Shown here: one piece after another, positions 23,702 to 31,618 of the stretch
How the letters are laid out: each line of letters begins with the position of its first letter
How positions within the stretch are numbered: the stretch's first letter is position 1
Assembly (NCBI GenBank): GCA_016844935.1
Contig: JAERTK010000033.1
Location: 1 to 42,324 of the forward strand
Direction of reading: 5' to 3'
DNA length: 42,324 nucleotides
Origin: Desulfobacteraceae bacterium
GTDB lineage: Bacteria > Desulfobacterota > DSM-4660 > Desulfatiglandales > Desulfatiglandaceae
Notes under the pieces: generated by a model
Databases searched by the model: none
What the model was told of the DNA's origin: nothing
Seen by the model: only the letters and a program-made list of their open reading frames with translations
Position numbers and translations under genes: made by a program

Positions 23702-24421
23702 CTATTCTCCCAGATAAGCCTTGATCACTTGAGGGTCGCTCACGACTTCTTCCGGGGTCCCTTCCATGAGATTCGCGCCCTGGTCCAGGACGATGACTCG
23801 GTCAGCCGCCTTCATGATGGCCCCCATGACATGTTCGATCCAGAAAATGGTCAACCCGAGACGATCCCTGAGGTCCTGGATCAGTTCAACCGCTTCCTGG
23901 ATTTCCTGGGAATTGAGCCCCCCCAGGACTTCGTCCAACAGCAGAATGTTGGGTTTTGTGGCCAATGCCCGGGCCATTTCCAGCCTTTTTTTCTCAATGA
24001 GGTTCAGGCCTTTGGCAAGGGTTTCGCTGTGGGTATGAAGCCCCACATGTTTGAGAACCGCCAAGGCGGGTTCATGCCAGTTGCCGTGCTCGGATTGTCT
24101 GGGGCTATTGATCACCGAAACCGCCACGTTTTCCAGACAGGTCATTTCCGGAAACGGCCGGGTGACCTGAAATGTTCTGGCAATGCCCTGACGGCAGGTG
24201 CGGTTGGCGCTGTGCCCGGTGATGTCCGTGCCGTTAAATATTACGTGCCCGGAAGTGGGTTTGAATGCGCCGGCGATCACATTGAAAAGTGTGGTTTTGC
24301 CGGCCCCGTTGGGACCGATCAAACCCGCTATTTCGCCGCTGTTCAGGACAAAATCCACACGATTCAACGCCAGAACACCGCCAAATTTTTTCCATAGGCC
24401 GTGGCCCTCAAGCAATGCCAA
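23702..24421 (-). CDS. livG: Branched-chain amino acid-type ABC transporter ATPase LivG
   Basis: 239 residues. Walker A is GPNGAGKTTLFNVIAG and Walker B LLLDEVLGGLN. The ABC signature is degenerate: LNLIEKKRLEMARALA stands where LSxGQ is expected, a pattern also known in some LivG relatives, so the canonical signature comes from LivF. TTG start at 24421 with GGAGGT at good spacing. Partner of LivF in the inner-membrane importer. Confidence 0.93.
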   Translation of the reverse strand: MALLEGHGLWKKFGGVLALNRVDFVLNSGEIAGLIGPNGAGKTTLFNVIAGAFKPTSGHVIFNGTDITGHSANRTCRQGIARTFQVTRPFPEMTCLENVAVSVINSPRQSEHGNWHEPALAVLKHVGLHTHSETLAKGLNLIEKKRLEMARALATKPNILLLDEVLGGLNSQEIQEAVELIQDLRDRLGLTIFWIEHVMGAIMKAADRVIVLDQGANLMEGTPEEVVSDPQVIKAYLGE

Positions 24422-24425
24422 AATA

Positions 24426-25331
24426 TCACCTCCTTTTGATGATCCCCACCAGCCCCTTGGGAAAGAACCTCGCCATGAGAAGGGCTACCAGCCCGAACAC
24501 CAAAACATGGTATTCACCATATGCGCGAATATATTCGGAGAGCACTTCCAGGGCAAAAGCGCCGATGATGGGTCCCACAAACGAACCCATGCCGCCGATC
24601 ACGGTCATGGACAGTACCAGGAACTGCTGGTTCAATGAAGGGATCTCTGGGGTGACCAGTAGCAGATAGTGGCCGTACAGCCCACCGGCAAGGCCCGCCA
24701 GAGCACTGGAAACTGTAAAGGCCAGGACACGAACCCTGACCACATTGACGCCAAGGGATGCCGCGGCTCGCTCGTCGTTCTGAACGGCCCTGAAATTGAG
24801 TCCCACATTGGAGTGGATGAGTTTGTAAAGGATTATCAAGGTGAGCAGTGCCCCTGCCAGGAAAATATAGAAATAACCGATTTTCGAATAGTTGGAAAGA
24901 AGTCCGGGCACCTGCAACCCCATGGTGCCCCGGGTGATTTCGTATTCGTTCGTGATAACGATGTGGAGAATTTCTGAAAACCCGAGGGTTGTGAGCGATA
25001 GGTAGATGCCCCCCATCCTCAAGCAGAGTACGCCCACGGCCAGTCCCAGAACTCCGGCAACCAGAACCCCCAGTGTCACGCCGACCCAGGGATTGATGCC
25101 CAATTTCGCTGAAAGGATGCCGGTGGTGTAGGCCCCGATGCCTGCAAAGGCGGCATGGGCAAAGGAGACCTGTCCCGTATATCCGGCCAGAAGGTTCCAA
25201 CTGGATGCCATCATGACGTAAAAGAGGCAGAGGATCACCACATGGAGATTGTAGTCATCCAGAAACATCGGCAGAAAGCAGAATAGGCCTGCAATCAGGA
25301 TTAAAATGGTATAAAACGGTTTGTCTTTCAA
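24426..25331 (-). CDS. livM: ABC transporter permease LivM
   Basis: 301 residues from a TTG start at 25331; GGAGGA lies six bases upstream. The frame stays open another 340 bases upstream, but that part overlaps livH and is not homologous. About ten membrane segments. The family core is clear: YVMMASSWNLLAGYTGQVSFAHAAFAGIGAYTTGIL, LRMGGIYLSLTTLGFSEI, and the coupling region AVQNDERAAASLGVNV before VSSALAGLAGGLYGHY. Works with LivH to carry substrate across the inner membrane. Confidence 0.9.
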   Translation of the reverse strand: MKDKPFYTILILIAGLFCFLPMFLDDYNLHVVILCLFYVMMASSWNLLAGYTGQVSFAHAAFAGIGAYTTGILSAKLGINPWVGVTLGVLVAGVLGLAVGVLCLRMGGIYLSLTTLGFSEILHIVITNEYEITRGTMGLQVPGLLSNYSKIGYFYIFLAGALLTLIILYKLIHSNVGLNFRAVQNDERAAASLGVNVVRVRVLAFTVSSALAGLAGGLYGHYLLLVTPEIPSLNQQFLVLSMTVIGGMGSFVGPIIGAFALEVLSEYIRAYGEYHVLVFGLVALLMARFFPKGLVGIIKRR

Positions 25332-25360
25332 CAAAAGTCCTCCAGCCAGGATAAGAGGGA

Positions 25361-26218
25361 TCAGCTTTCTCGCCGGCCGAAAAGGCCCACCGGTCGGATG
25401 GTCAGCACCAGAATTAAAATGATAAACCCGAACACATGTTTGTAACCCGTGGATACAAAGGCGGCCCCGAAATTTTCCACCAGCCCCAGGGTAAGGCCCC
25501 CAACGATACACCCCCACATGGATCCCATTCCTCCCAGGACCACCACCACGAATGCCGTTAATGCGATGGGAACCCCTGATGTGGGGGTCACAGGAAAAAC
25601 GGGGGCCAGGATGACGCCCGCAGCTCCCGCCAGGGCACATCCCAGACCGAAGCTGAACATATTCAGCCACCGGGTGTTGACGCCGTTTAATTCCGCCATT
25701 TCCCGATCCTGGCTGGTGGCGCGAATGATTTTTCCAAACCAGGTCTTTTTCAACATAATAAACACGGCCGCAATCACAACCACCCCTGCCACCAGGGCCG
25801 CCAGCCGCTGGTTGCCGTAGTAGAATTGGCCGAAGACATGGGTTGCCCCCTTGACCCAGCCGGGGGGTTTATTGGGATAGGGCCCGAATATGAACAGGTA
25901 GGCATTCTGCAGCACAATGGAAAGGATGAAGGTCAGGATCAGGGAATACATATCGTCGCCATAGGTGGGGCGAATCAGGGTGTATTCAATGAGAACGCCA
26001 AAAAGAAATACCAGACCCACTGCCACTGCCATTGAAATGTAGATGTTCCAGCCCAGGGCATCCGCAAAAAGGAAGCTGAAATAGCCGGCTAAAATATAGA
26101 GTTCACCATGTGCAAAGTTGACCACATTCATGATGCCCACGATCAGGGAAACGCCGAGGGCCGAAAGGGCATAAATTACGCCGATTACAATCCCGTTCAT
26201 CAATGCCAGTGAAAACAT
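25361..26218 (-). CDS. livH: ABC transporter permease LivH
   Basis: 285 residues, about eight membrane segments. Typical LivH: NGIVIGVIYALSALGVSLIVGIMNVVNFAHGELYILAGYF, the coupling motif ATSQDREMAELNGVNTRWLNMFSFGLGCALAGAAGVI, and VVVLGGMGSMWGCIVGGLTLGLVENF. It ends 29 bases before the livM start and lies about 100 bases after livK, separated by a long hairpin. Confidence 0.95.
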   Translation of the reverse strand: MFSLALMNGIVIGVIYALSALGVSLIVGIMNVVNFAHGELYILAGYFSFLFADALGWNIYISMAVAVGLVFLFGVLIEYTLIRPTYGDDMYSLILTFILSIVLQNAYLFIFGPYPNKPPGWVKGATHVFGQFYYGNQRLAALVAGVVVIAAVFIMLKKTWFGKIIRATSQDREMAELNGVNTRWLNMFSFGLGCALAGAAGVILAPVFPVTPTSGVPIALTAFVVVVLGGMGSMWGCIVGGLTLGLVENFGAAFVSTGYKHVFGFIILILVLTIRPVGLFGRRES

Positions 26219-26256
26219 TTCAACAACCCTTCATGGATTAAAGGTTTAGCATTTCC

Positions 26257-26288
26257 GAGGTTCAAAGGCTGCGCCAGCCCTGAACCTC
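26257..26288. repeat. Extended hairpin between livK and livH
   Basis: GAGGTTCA (26257-26264) pairs with TGAACCTC (26281-26288), and inside it GGCTG (26267-26271) pairs with CAGCC (26275-26279) around CGC. There is no T tract on either side, so it is more likely an mRNA-stability or partial-termination element that lowers permease output relative to the binding protein. Confidence 0.6.
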
Positions 26289-26318
26289 AGAACAGTTACA
26301 ACAGACCGCAAATATTGT

Positions 26319-27509
26319 CTATTTCATGAGTTTGCCCGTGGCACCTTCAGGGGGATAGAGAACCACCTGTTTTTTGTCCTGCCACTGGATCACGAGCATG
26401 GGGGGCATCCAGTGATGGTAGGAAGGCCCGCCTTTTTCCGTCCCGAACTTGACATTGCCCCGTGTGACCAGCAGATTGCTTTCCTCAAGGGCTTTGACAA
26501 TTTTATCCGGATCAGTGGAGCCGGCCCGGTTGATGGCGTCGGCTGCGATGAGAACTGCGTCAAACATGGATCTGGATTTGTAATCGGTGGGCTTTTTTCC
26601 GAATTCTTTCACATAAGCTTCACGGAAATAAGTGGCCAGTTTTGTGAGTTCCACCTTTTCGTGCATGGATGAAACAAAACATTCCAGGTTCCCGTAGTCC
26701 CCCACGTTTTTCCAGAAATTGGGCCAGAGGCTCGGAGGACCGGCACCGTCCAGAATGATGGCTTTGGGGGTGACTTTCATCTCACCGGCCTGGGCCACAA
26801 AATAATGAAGCCCCGTACCGTAAACAAAGGCCAGGATGACGTCCGGATCAAAGGCCTTGATCTTGGCCAGTTCCGTGTAATGATCCTGACCTTTTCGCTC
26901 GGTGACCAGGCTTTCGTTTTTAACGCCTGCCTTGTCCAGGGCCTTTTTGGTTAGAGCTGCAATGCCCAATCCCCAGTCGGTGTTTTCGGCGACAATGTAG
27001 ACTTTTTTGAATTTTTCAAAAGCCACCCATTTGGCGATGGTGTGGTTCACGACACCTGAGTTGGAGGGACCGGCACGAAACACGAATTTATAGTTTTTGG
27101 CGGTAATGGGATCTGCCCAAGCTTCCGCTACAATAAAGGGCACCTTGAGTCGGTTGGCCACTTCAATTTCAGCCAAAGCAGCCGATGAATGGCTTTCGCC
27201 CAGAACCATGGCAACCTTATCACGGGTGACCAGTCTCTCAAAACCGGAAGCGGCTTTGTCGGGAGCGCCGGCCGTGTCTTCAAAAACGATTTGCAGTTTT
27301 TTGCCCAGAACCCCGCCTTTGCCGTTGATATAGTCCGTGGCCAGTTTGATTCCTTCATCAAAAGCTTTCCCCGTCGCGGCTGCCGTTCCCGTACGGGGAC
27401 CTACCACGCCTACCTTGATGACGTCTCCGCAAAAACCGGGGTGCGCCATGAAGATCAGGCCCAATGCGAGAAAAAAACCACAAAATCCAAGCGTTAACTT
27501 CTTCATCAT
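26319..27509 (-). CDS. livK: Liv-type ABC transporter substrate-binding protein
   Basis: 396 residues from the ATG at 27509 (GGGAGG upstream); a longer in-frame start lacks a signal sequence. The signal peptide is MMKKLTLGFCGFFLALGLIFMAH. The periplasmic body is a type I binding fold: VGPRTGTAAATGKAFDEGIKLATDYINGKGG, LGESHSSAALAEIEVANRLKVPFI, and VYIVAENTDWGLGIAALTKKAL. LivK-family proteins bind amino acids, amides or aromatic acids. Here the pocket is not readable. Its neighbours suggest an amino compound. Flanked by two hairpins, consistent with high expression of the binding protein relative to other subunits. Confidence 0.92.
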   Translation of the reverse strand: MMKKLTLGFCGFFLALGLIFMAHPGFCGDVIKVGVVGPRTGTAAATGKAFDEGIKLATDYINGKGGVLGKKLQIVFEDTAGAPDKAASGFERLVTRDKVAMVLGESHSSAALAEIEVANRLKVPFIVAEAWADPITAKNYKFVFRAGPSNSGVVNHTIAKWVAFEKFKKVYIVAENTDWGLGIAALTKKALDKAGVKNESLVTERKGQDHYTELAKIKAFDPDVILAFVYGTGLHYFVAQAGEMKVTPKAIILDGAGPPSLWPNFWKNVGDYGNLECFVSSMHEKVELTKLATYFREAYVKEFGKKPTDYKSRSMFDAVLIAADAINRAGSTDPDKIVKALEESNLLVTRGNVKFGTEKGGPSYHHWMPPMLVIQWQDKKQVVLYPPEGATGKLMK

Positions 27510-27538
27510 TTGATCCTCCCTTAAAAATTGATAATCTA

Positions 27539-27560
27539 CCCGTTTCACGGTTGAAACGGG
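27539..27560. repeat. Perfect 9-bp stem-loop between aminotransferase and livK
   Basis: CCCGTTTCA (27539-27547), loop CGGT, TGAAACGGG (27552-27560). In the minus-strand transcript it is followed by an AU-rich stretch rather than a clean U run, so it may act as a weak terminator, attenuator or RNA-processing site ahead of livK. Confidence 0.6.
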
Positions 27561-27579
27561 AATTTATGGCGAAGGTCTT

Positions 27580-28911
27580 TCAAGATCCTGCGCCCTTCAA
27601 CACCTTTTCGAGTACGCCCTTAATGGCATCGACCACTTGATCCAGTTCCCGCCTCTTTATGATAAAGGGGGGACCCAGCATGATGGCATCTCCCGCCCCT
27701 TCTGCAAAACCGATACATTTGTAGGTAATGACACCTGCTTCCATGAGTGCATCAAACATTTTCTCCGCTATTTTACGTTCTCTGGGAAAGGGGGCGAGGG
27801 TTTCTTTGTCTTTCGTGAATTCTATGGCCCACATCATACCCATACCGCGAACTTCCGCCACATGGGGGTGGTCTGAAAGGCTTGCCAGGGCATTCCCCAG
27901 ATATCCTCCCAATTCGTACGCCCGCCTTACAAGATCGTCTTTTTCAAGAATGTCCACCACGGCCAGGGCTGCGGCCGCGGCCACCGGGTGATGGGAAAAG
28001 GTGTGCCCATGGATGAAATTGCCGTTGTTTTTGCGCAGCAGGTCCAGATGTGAGCCCCCGCATCCCACTGCTGAAAGGGGTGCATACCCGCCGTTCAGCC
28101 CCTTGCCCAGAACCATCATATCGGGTTCGACATGGTAATGTTCGGTGCCGAACCATGTTCCGGATCGTCCCATACCGCACATGACCTCGTCCAGGATCAG
28201 CAAAACTCCGTGCTCCCGGCAGATGGCGGAGATGATACTGTAATACTCCCGTGGGGGGACCACGGCGCCGATGGTGGAGCCTAAAATGGTCTCTGCCAGG
28301 AAGGCCGAGATGGTGTTTTTGCCTTCAAGCCGGATGGCCTCATCCAGTGCATGGGCGCAACGGATTTGGCATTGGGGATAGGTAAGATGGTAATGGCAGC
28401 GAAGGCAGTAAGGCGGCGGGATGTGAATGGAAGGCGGCAGCATGGGAATAAAGGGATTTCGCATGCCCGGTTTTCCCGTTGCCGACAAAGCGCCCAGGGT
28501 GGAACCGTGGTAGGAATGCCAGCGTGAAATGACCCGATAACGGCCTGACTCCCCGCGGGCCAATTGAATTTGCCGTGCCAGTTTCATGGCGGTTTCAATG
28601 GCTTCGCATCCACTGGAACAGAAATAGAAGCGATCAATGGATAAGGGTGCATGAAAACTGAGACGCTTTGCAAGGGTTTCCACCGTTTCGGTGGTGAACA
28701 TGGGGCCGTGTACGTAATCCAAACGACCGGCCTGTTCCGCCATGGCTTCCGCCACTTCCAGGCGGCCATGACCCACGTTGACGCAAATGGGTCCGCCGCT
28801 GGCGTCCAGATATCGTCTGCCCTCCTGATCGGTGATCCACACGCCTTTGGCGCTGACAGCCGTGGGCAGGGTGCGGTCAAGGCGCCTGTGAAACACAAAA
28901 CTATTATCCAT
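27580..28911 (-). CDS. PLP-dependent class III aminotransferase
   Basis: 443 residues from the ATG at 28911, chosen because GAGGAGG lies six bases upstream; an ATG fifteen bases earlier precedes this site. Fold type I omega-aminotransferase: YFCSSGCEAIETAMKLAR, RWHSYHGSTLGALSATG, LILDEVMCGMGRSGTWFG (PLP-binding Asp), VLGKGLNGGYAPLSAV (catalytic Lys) and GHTFSHHPVAAAAAL. A small insert with four cysteines (YCLRC...PQCQIRC) is common in this subgroup. Such enzymes transfer terminal or beta amino groups, yielding an aldehyde or ketone. The start overlaps the iclR stop by eight bases, so the two are cotranscribed, followed by the Liv importer. Confidence 0.92.
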   Translation of the reverse strand: MDNSFVFHRRLDRTLPTAVSAKGVWITDQEGRRYLDASGGPICVNVGHGRLEVAEAMAEQAGRLDYVHGPMFTTETVETLAKRLSFHAPLSIDRFYFCSSGCEAIETAMKLARQIQLARGESGRYRVISRWHSYHGSTLGALSATGKPGMRNPFIPMLPPSIHIPPPYCLRCHYHLTYPQCQIRCAHALDEAIRLEGKNTISAFLAETILGSTIGAVVPPREYYSIISAICREHGVLLILDEVMCGMGRSGTWFGTEHYHVEPDMMVLGKGLNGGYAPLSAVGCGGSHLDLLRKNNGNFIHGHTFSHHPVAAAAALAVVDILEKDDLVRRAYELGGYLGNALASLSDHPHVAEVRGMGMMWAIEFTKDKETLAPFPRERKIAEKMFDALMEAGVITYKCIGFAEGAGDAIMLGPPFIIKRRELDQVVDAIKGVLEKVLKGAGS

Positions 28912-29701
28912 GGCCGGCCTCCTCATAGAAGCCCAGGGCTTGTGAAATTTTGAGTGCCATGGATTTAACGGTCGGTGCCAGTTTCAGGTGAATGTTCTCT
29001 TTTTCATATTGGGCTGCATTGACGGCCATGTTAAGGGCTGCCACCACTTTGCTATCCCGATTCCGGACAGGGGCCGCCACGGAGATGAGTTCCAGGGCCA
29101 GCTCTCCGTCATTGACCGCATAACCGTCTTGTCTGACCTTTTGCAGTATCTTTCTGAGGGTTTCTGTGGTCAGCACCGTACGGGAGGTCATGGGTGTTTT
29201 CGAGGATTGTTCGATAATTTTAATGGCCTGCTCCTCGGGTAGAAATGCCAGGAGCACACGACCCATGGATGTGCAGTACGCAGGCAGTTTTGAACCGATT
29301 TCAAGATTGATGGTCAGAATTTTCTGGGTTTTTATTCGGTCGATGTAAAGGATATCGGTCCCGTCCAGAATGGCCAGATTGAAGGTTTCACCATGGTCAC
29401 GGCTGGCGCGCAACAGATAGGGGTGCGCGGTCTGCCAGAGATTAGAGGATTGAAAAGCGCCATACCCCAATGCCAGCACCTTTGGGGATACGCTGTAAGA
29501 TTTCATATCGGGGTCCTTGTCCACATAGCCCAAGGATTCCAGGGTGAACAGGAATCGGTAAACCGTGGGGAGTGTCAGCGCCATGTCGGCTGCAATTCGA
29601 CTGAGCGTAAGGGGCTCTCGGCTTTGGGCCAGCAGTTCAAGAATTTTCAAGCCCCGCGCCAGAGAATTAATATGATATCTTGTTTGGGTAGAATTTTGCA
29701 T
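28904..29701 (-). CDS. IclR-family transcriptional regulator
   Basis: 265 residues from the ATG at 29701. N-terminal winged helix: YHINSLARGLKILELLAQSREPLTLSRIAADMALTLPTVYRFLFTLESLGYV. C-terminal effector domain: FNLAILDGTDILYIDRI, PAYCTSMGRVLLAFLP, GYAVNDGELALELISVAAPVRN. IclR proteins sense small aromatic or carboxylic metabolites and act as repressors or activators. It leads the aminotransferase/Liv operon and has a strong promoter with an overlapping dyad upstream, consistent with autoregulation. Its inducer is probably the compound imported by the Liv system. Confidence 0.92.
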   Translation of the reverse strand: MQNSTQTRYHINSLARGLKILELLAQSREPLTLSRIAADMALTLPTVYRFLFTLESLGYVDKDPDMKSYSVSPKVLALGYGAFQSSNLWQTAHPYLLRASRDHGETFNLAILDGTDILYIDRIKTQKILTINLEIGSKLPAYCTSMGRVLLAFLPEEQAIKIIEQSSKTPMTSRTVLTTETLRKILQKVRQDGYAVNDGELALELISVAAPVRNRDSKVVAALNMAVNAAQYEKENIHLKLAPTVKSMALKISQALGFYEEAGHG

Positions 29702-29708
29702 TGCGAAA

Positions 29709-29737
29709 CCTTGTTTTGCACTATAAAATAAACAAGG
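29709..29737 (-). promoter_or_regulatory. Palindromic operator overlapping the iclR promoter
   Basis: CCTTGTTT and AAACAAGG form perfect 8-bp arms (29737-29730 and 29716-29709, minus strand) around 13 bases. They cover the -10 element of the iclR promoter, so a protein bound here would block transcription. The likely ligand is IclR itself. Confidence 0.5.
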
Positions 29738-29748
29738 CGCCTTTTCAA
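29720..29748 (-). promoter_or_regulatory. Sigma-70 type promoter of the iclR-aminotransferase-liv operon
   Basis: Minus strand: TTGAAA at 29748-29743, spacer exactly 17 bases, TATAGT at 29725-29720. Transcription would begin near 29713, about 12 bases before the iclR ATG, with an AAGG ribosome site in between. Confidence 0.65.
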
Positions 29749-29802
29749 GAAAAAACATGGGTGTAAATCAAAAATTTCCTGAGATGATCAGATTGACTTG
29801 TA

Positions 29803-30723
29803 TCAGGCCAGCGGCGGCGGGGGCGGCGGGAGTTCACCCCGCTCCAGGGCTTCACGGGCGGATTTTACCGGTATGGTTGCTTCACAGGGAACCCCCACCT
29901 GACACAACCCGCAGCCGTACCCCTCGAACTGGTAGGTTTTTGCCACATACTCTCTAGAACGCCCCAGATGCTGCCGACACTTTTCCTTGTCGTGGCCGGC
30001 TTCAGTGATGGCACGGGCCGGGCAGCGGTCAATGCATTTTCCGCAGGTCCCGTTGGCGAAAAAGAGGCAGTAGGCCCGATGATCCGCGTAGGGCCGCGGG
30101 GTTGGGTCAAGGGATATTCTGGCGATGACCGATCCCGCCCGCAGGGCTTTACCCTTCTGGGTGATCAGCCCATCGCACAGACCGAACGTGCCCAGACCGG
30201 CCGCATGGGCGGCATGGCGTTCAGACCATGAAGAGGCATAAGAGAACCGCTCCGACTTGACGATGGCCCAGTTGGGAACCAGCATGGGCGGAATGGCCAT
30301 GTGCCCAGCATCTCCCAGGCGCTGAACCACGTGTTGGCGCAGGGCGACGTTGAACGCCTCGCCATAAACCCTGATTCTGGCCCATTGTTCAGCGGGATAT
30401 TTTCTGGACCGGCGGTTTGCCTCCCGGACCAGCTTTCTCTGGGGCAGGACCCAACTGATGACGGTCAGTTCATCCGCTGCGGCGGTTTCCTTTGGGCAAT
30501 GCTGGTTGAAGACCTCCCAGGGGGTCCAGTGAAAGGCTCCGATATATTCTTTGTATTGCTGCCAGATGGGGTCCGCCCCGGAGGCGAATCCCACCAGAAC
30601 ATCATCCCAGGCGGCTTCATCGGTTCCGTCTTCCATGGTGTTTCGGGGCGAATCAGCAATAAAGTCCCGGATGGTATTTTCAACCCAGGCAGCTGCATCC
30701 CGCGACATCTCTCCATTGTCCAT
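29803..30723 (-). CDS. QueG-like reductive 4Fe-4S protein
   Basis: 306 residues from the ATG at 30723 (GAGGAG upstream). The middle block SERHAAHAAGLGTFGLCDGLITQKGKALRAGSVI resembles epoxyqueuosine reductase QueG and related corrinoid Fe-S proteins. Two [4Fe-4S] motifs follow: C227-x2-C230-x3-C234 with C249, and C271-x2-C274-x5-C280. The C terminus is a proline run. The QueG N-terminal catalytic/cobalamin part is altered, so tRNA modification should not be assumed. It lies between the iclR and kinase-like genes on the same strand. Function unknown. Confidence 0.7.
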   Translation of the reverse strand: MDNGEMSRDAAAWVENTIRDFIADSPRNTMEDGTDEAAWDDVLVGFASGADPIWQQYKEYIGAFHWTPWEVFNQHCPKETAAADELTVISWVLPQRKLVREANRRSRKYPAEQWARIRVYGEAFNVALRQHVVQRLGDAGHMAIPPMLVPNWAIVKSERFSYASSWSERHAAHAAGLGTFGLCDGLITQKGKALRAGSVIARISLDPTPRPYADHRAYCLFFANGTCGKCIDRCPARAITEAGHDKEKCRQHLGRSREYVAKTYQFEGYGCGLCQVGVPCEATIPVKSAREALERGELPPPPPPLA

Positions 30724-30739
30724 GGTCACTCCTCTTCAA

Positions 30740-31432
30740 TCACTTTTTTTTATCCCACGGGCTTTCACGCATGGGTTCAAAGAAAGGAGATTGTTTTGGC
30801 CCTTTTTTTAATTTTGTCATGGCTTCCCGGCTCAAACGTTCAATCATTTTCTGCGATTCAGGGGTGGTTTGGAAAGGACTCAATTTAACGGTGTTACATA
30901 TCATATCGGATGCTTGATCGATGGATATCTTTTCAATATTGATTACCAGATCGTAAAGCCTTGAATCCCATGTGTCGAGATCATAAAGCTTCTGGCTCCA
31001 TTTCCGTCTCTCTTCGTCAACCTCTTTAACCATTTTTTCAGCTTTCTTCTTTGACACCCCTTGCCGCTGCATCATGCATTCTATGCGATATTCCATATTG
31101 GCAATAATCCGAACTTTCAGAACATGCGGAGCATCCTTTAGAAAATATTGGCCTGCAAAACCGTGATAGACGACATTGTCCTTAATGATTTGAGTTAAAA
31201 AAGCGGCGCGAATAAAGTTGATGTACTTTTCCCTTCCAAAAGTGTAACGCTCGAAAAAAGATGGCGCATCACGTATAGAGCGTAAAAGCTTTATTTCGGG
31301 GATATTGTATTCATCCGTTATTTCTAAGAGGATTTCGCGAGAAATACATCTGTAACCAAGTTTTTCGGCCACTTTCTCAGCTACGATGCTGCCATGGGTG
31401 AATGAACCTCTTGAAATCGTGATAACAGACAT
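30740..31432 (-). CDS. Cytidylate kinase-like family protein
   Basis: 230 residues. The start MSVITISRGSFTHGSIVAEKVAEKLGYRCISREIL has the loop seen in the cytidylate-kinase-like family, where the P-loop Gly-Lys pattern of true Cmk is altered. GVSKKKAEKMVKEVDEERRKW corresponds to the LID/NMP-binding helices and YDLVINIEKISIDQASDMI to the C-terminal part. AAGGAGGT lies upstream of the ATG. The family often occurs beside regulatory or stress genes in Desulfobacterota, but its substrate is not known. It precedes the QueG-like gene by 16 bases. Confidence 0.75.
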   Translation of the reverse strand: MSVITISRGSFTHGSIVAEKVAEKLGYRCISREILLEITDEYNIPEIKLLRSIRDAPSFFERYTFGREKYINFIRAAFLTQIIKDNVVYHGFAGQYFLKDAPHVLKVRIIANMEYRIECMMQRQGVSKKKAEKMVKEVDEERRKWSQKLYDLDTWDSRLYDLVINIEKISIDQASDMICNTVKLSPFQTTPESQKMIERLSREAMTKLKKGPKQSPFFEPMRESPWDKKK

Positions 31433-31618
31433 GGCCCACCTCCTTATACGAATGAAAGGTTGATTATTAGGAAGATCGGTTTATCCTGAAGTAAACGACC
31501 CTGAATTGCTAAAGAATTTCCCCCTTTGATATTTTCCTTCATAATAAGTTGCCTGGCCCATCAGTGTCAATCCCAATGTTTCAAGTGGACCCCACACTAC
31601 AGAGATGCTGCGAGGGGG

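Noticed and set aside
25335-25670. N-terminal extension of LivM by 113 residues
   Set aside because: It lies within livH in another frame and lacks hydrophobic permease sequence; GGAGGA supports the TTG at 25331.
27180-28007. Several frames opposite livK and the aminotransferase
   Set aside because: Shadows of the minus-strand genes; no ribosome sites or domains.
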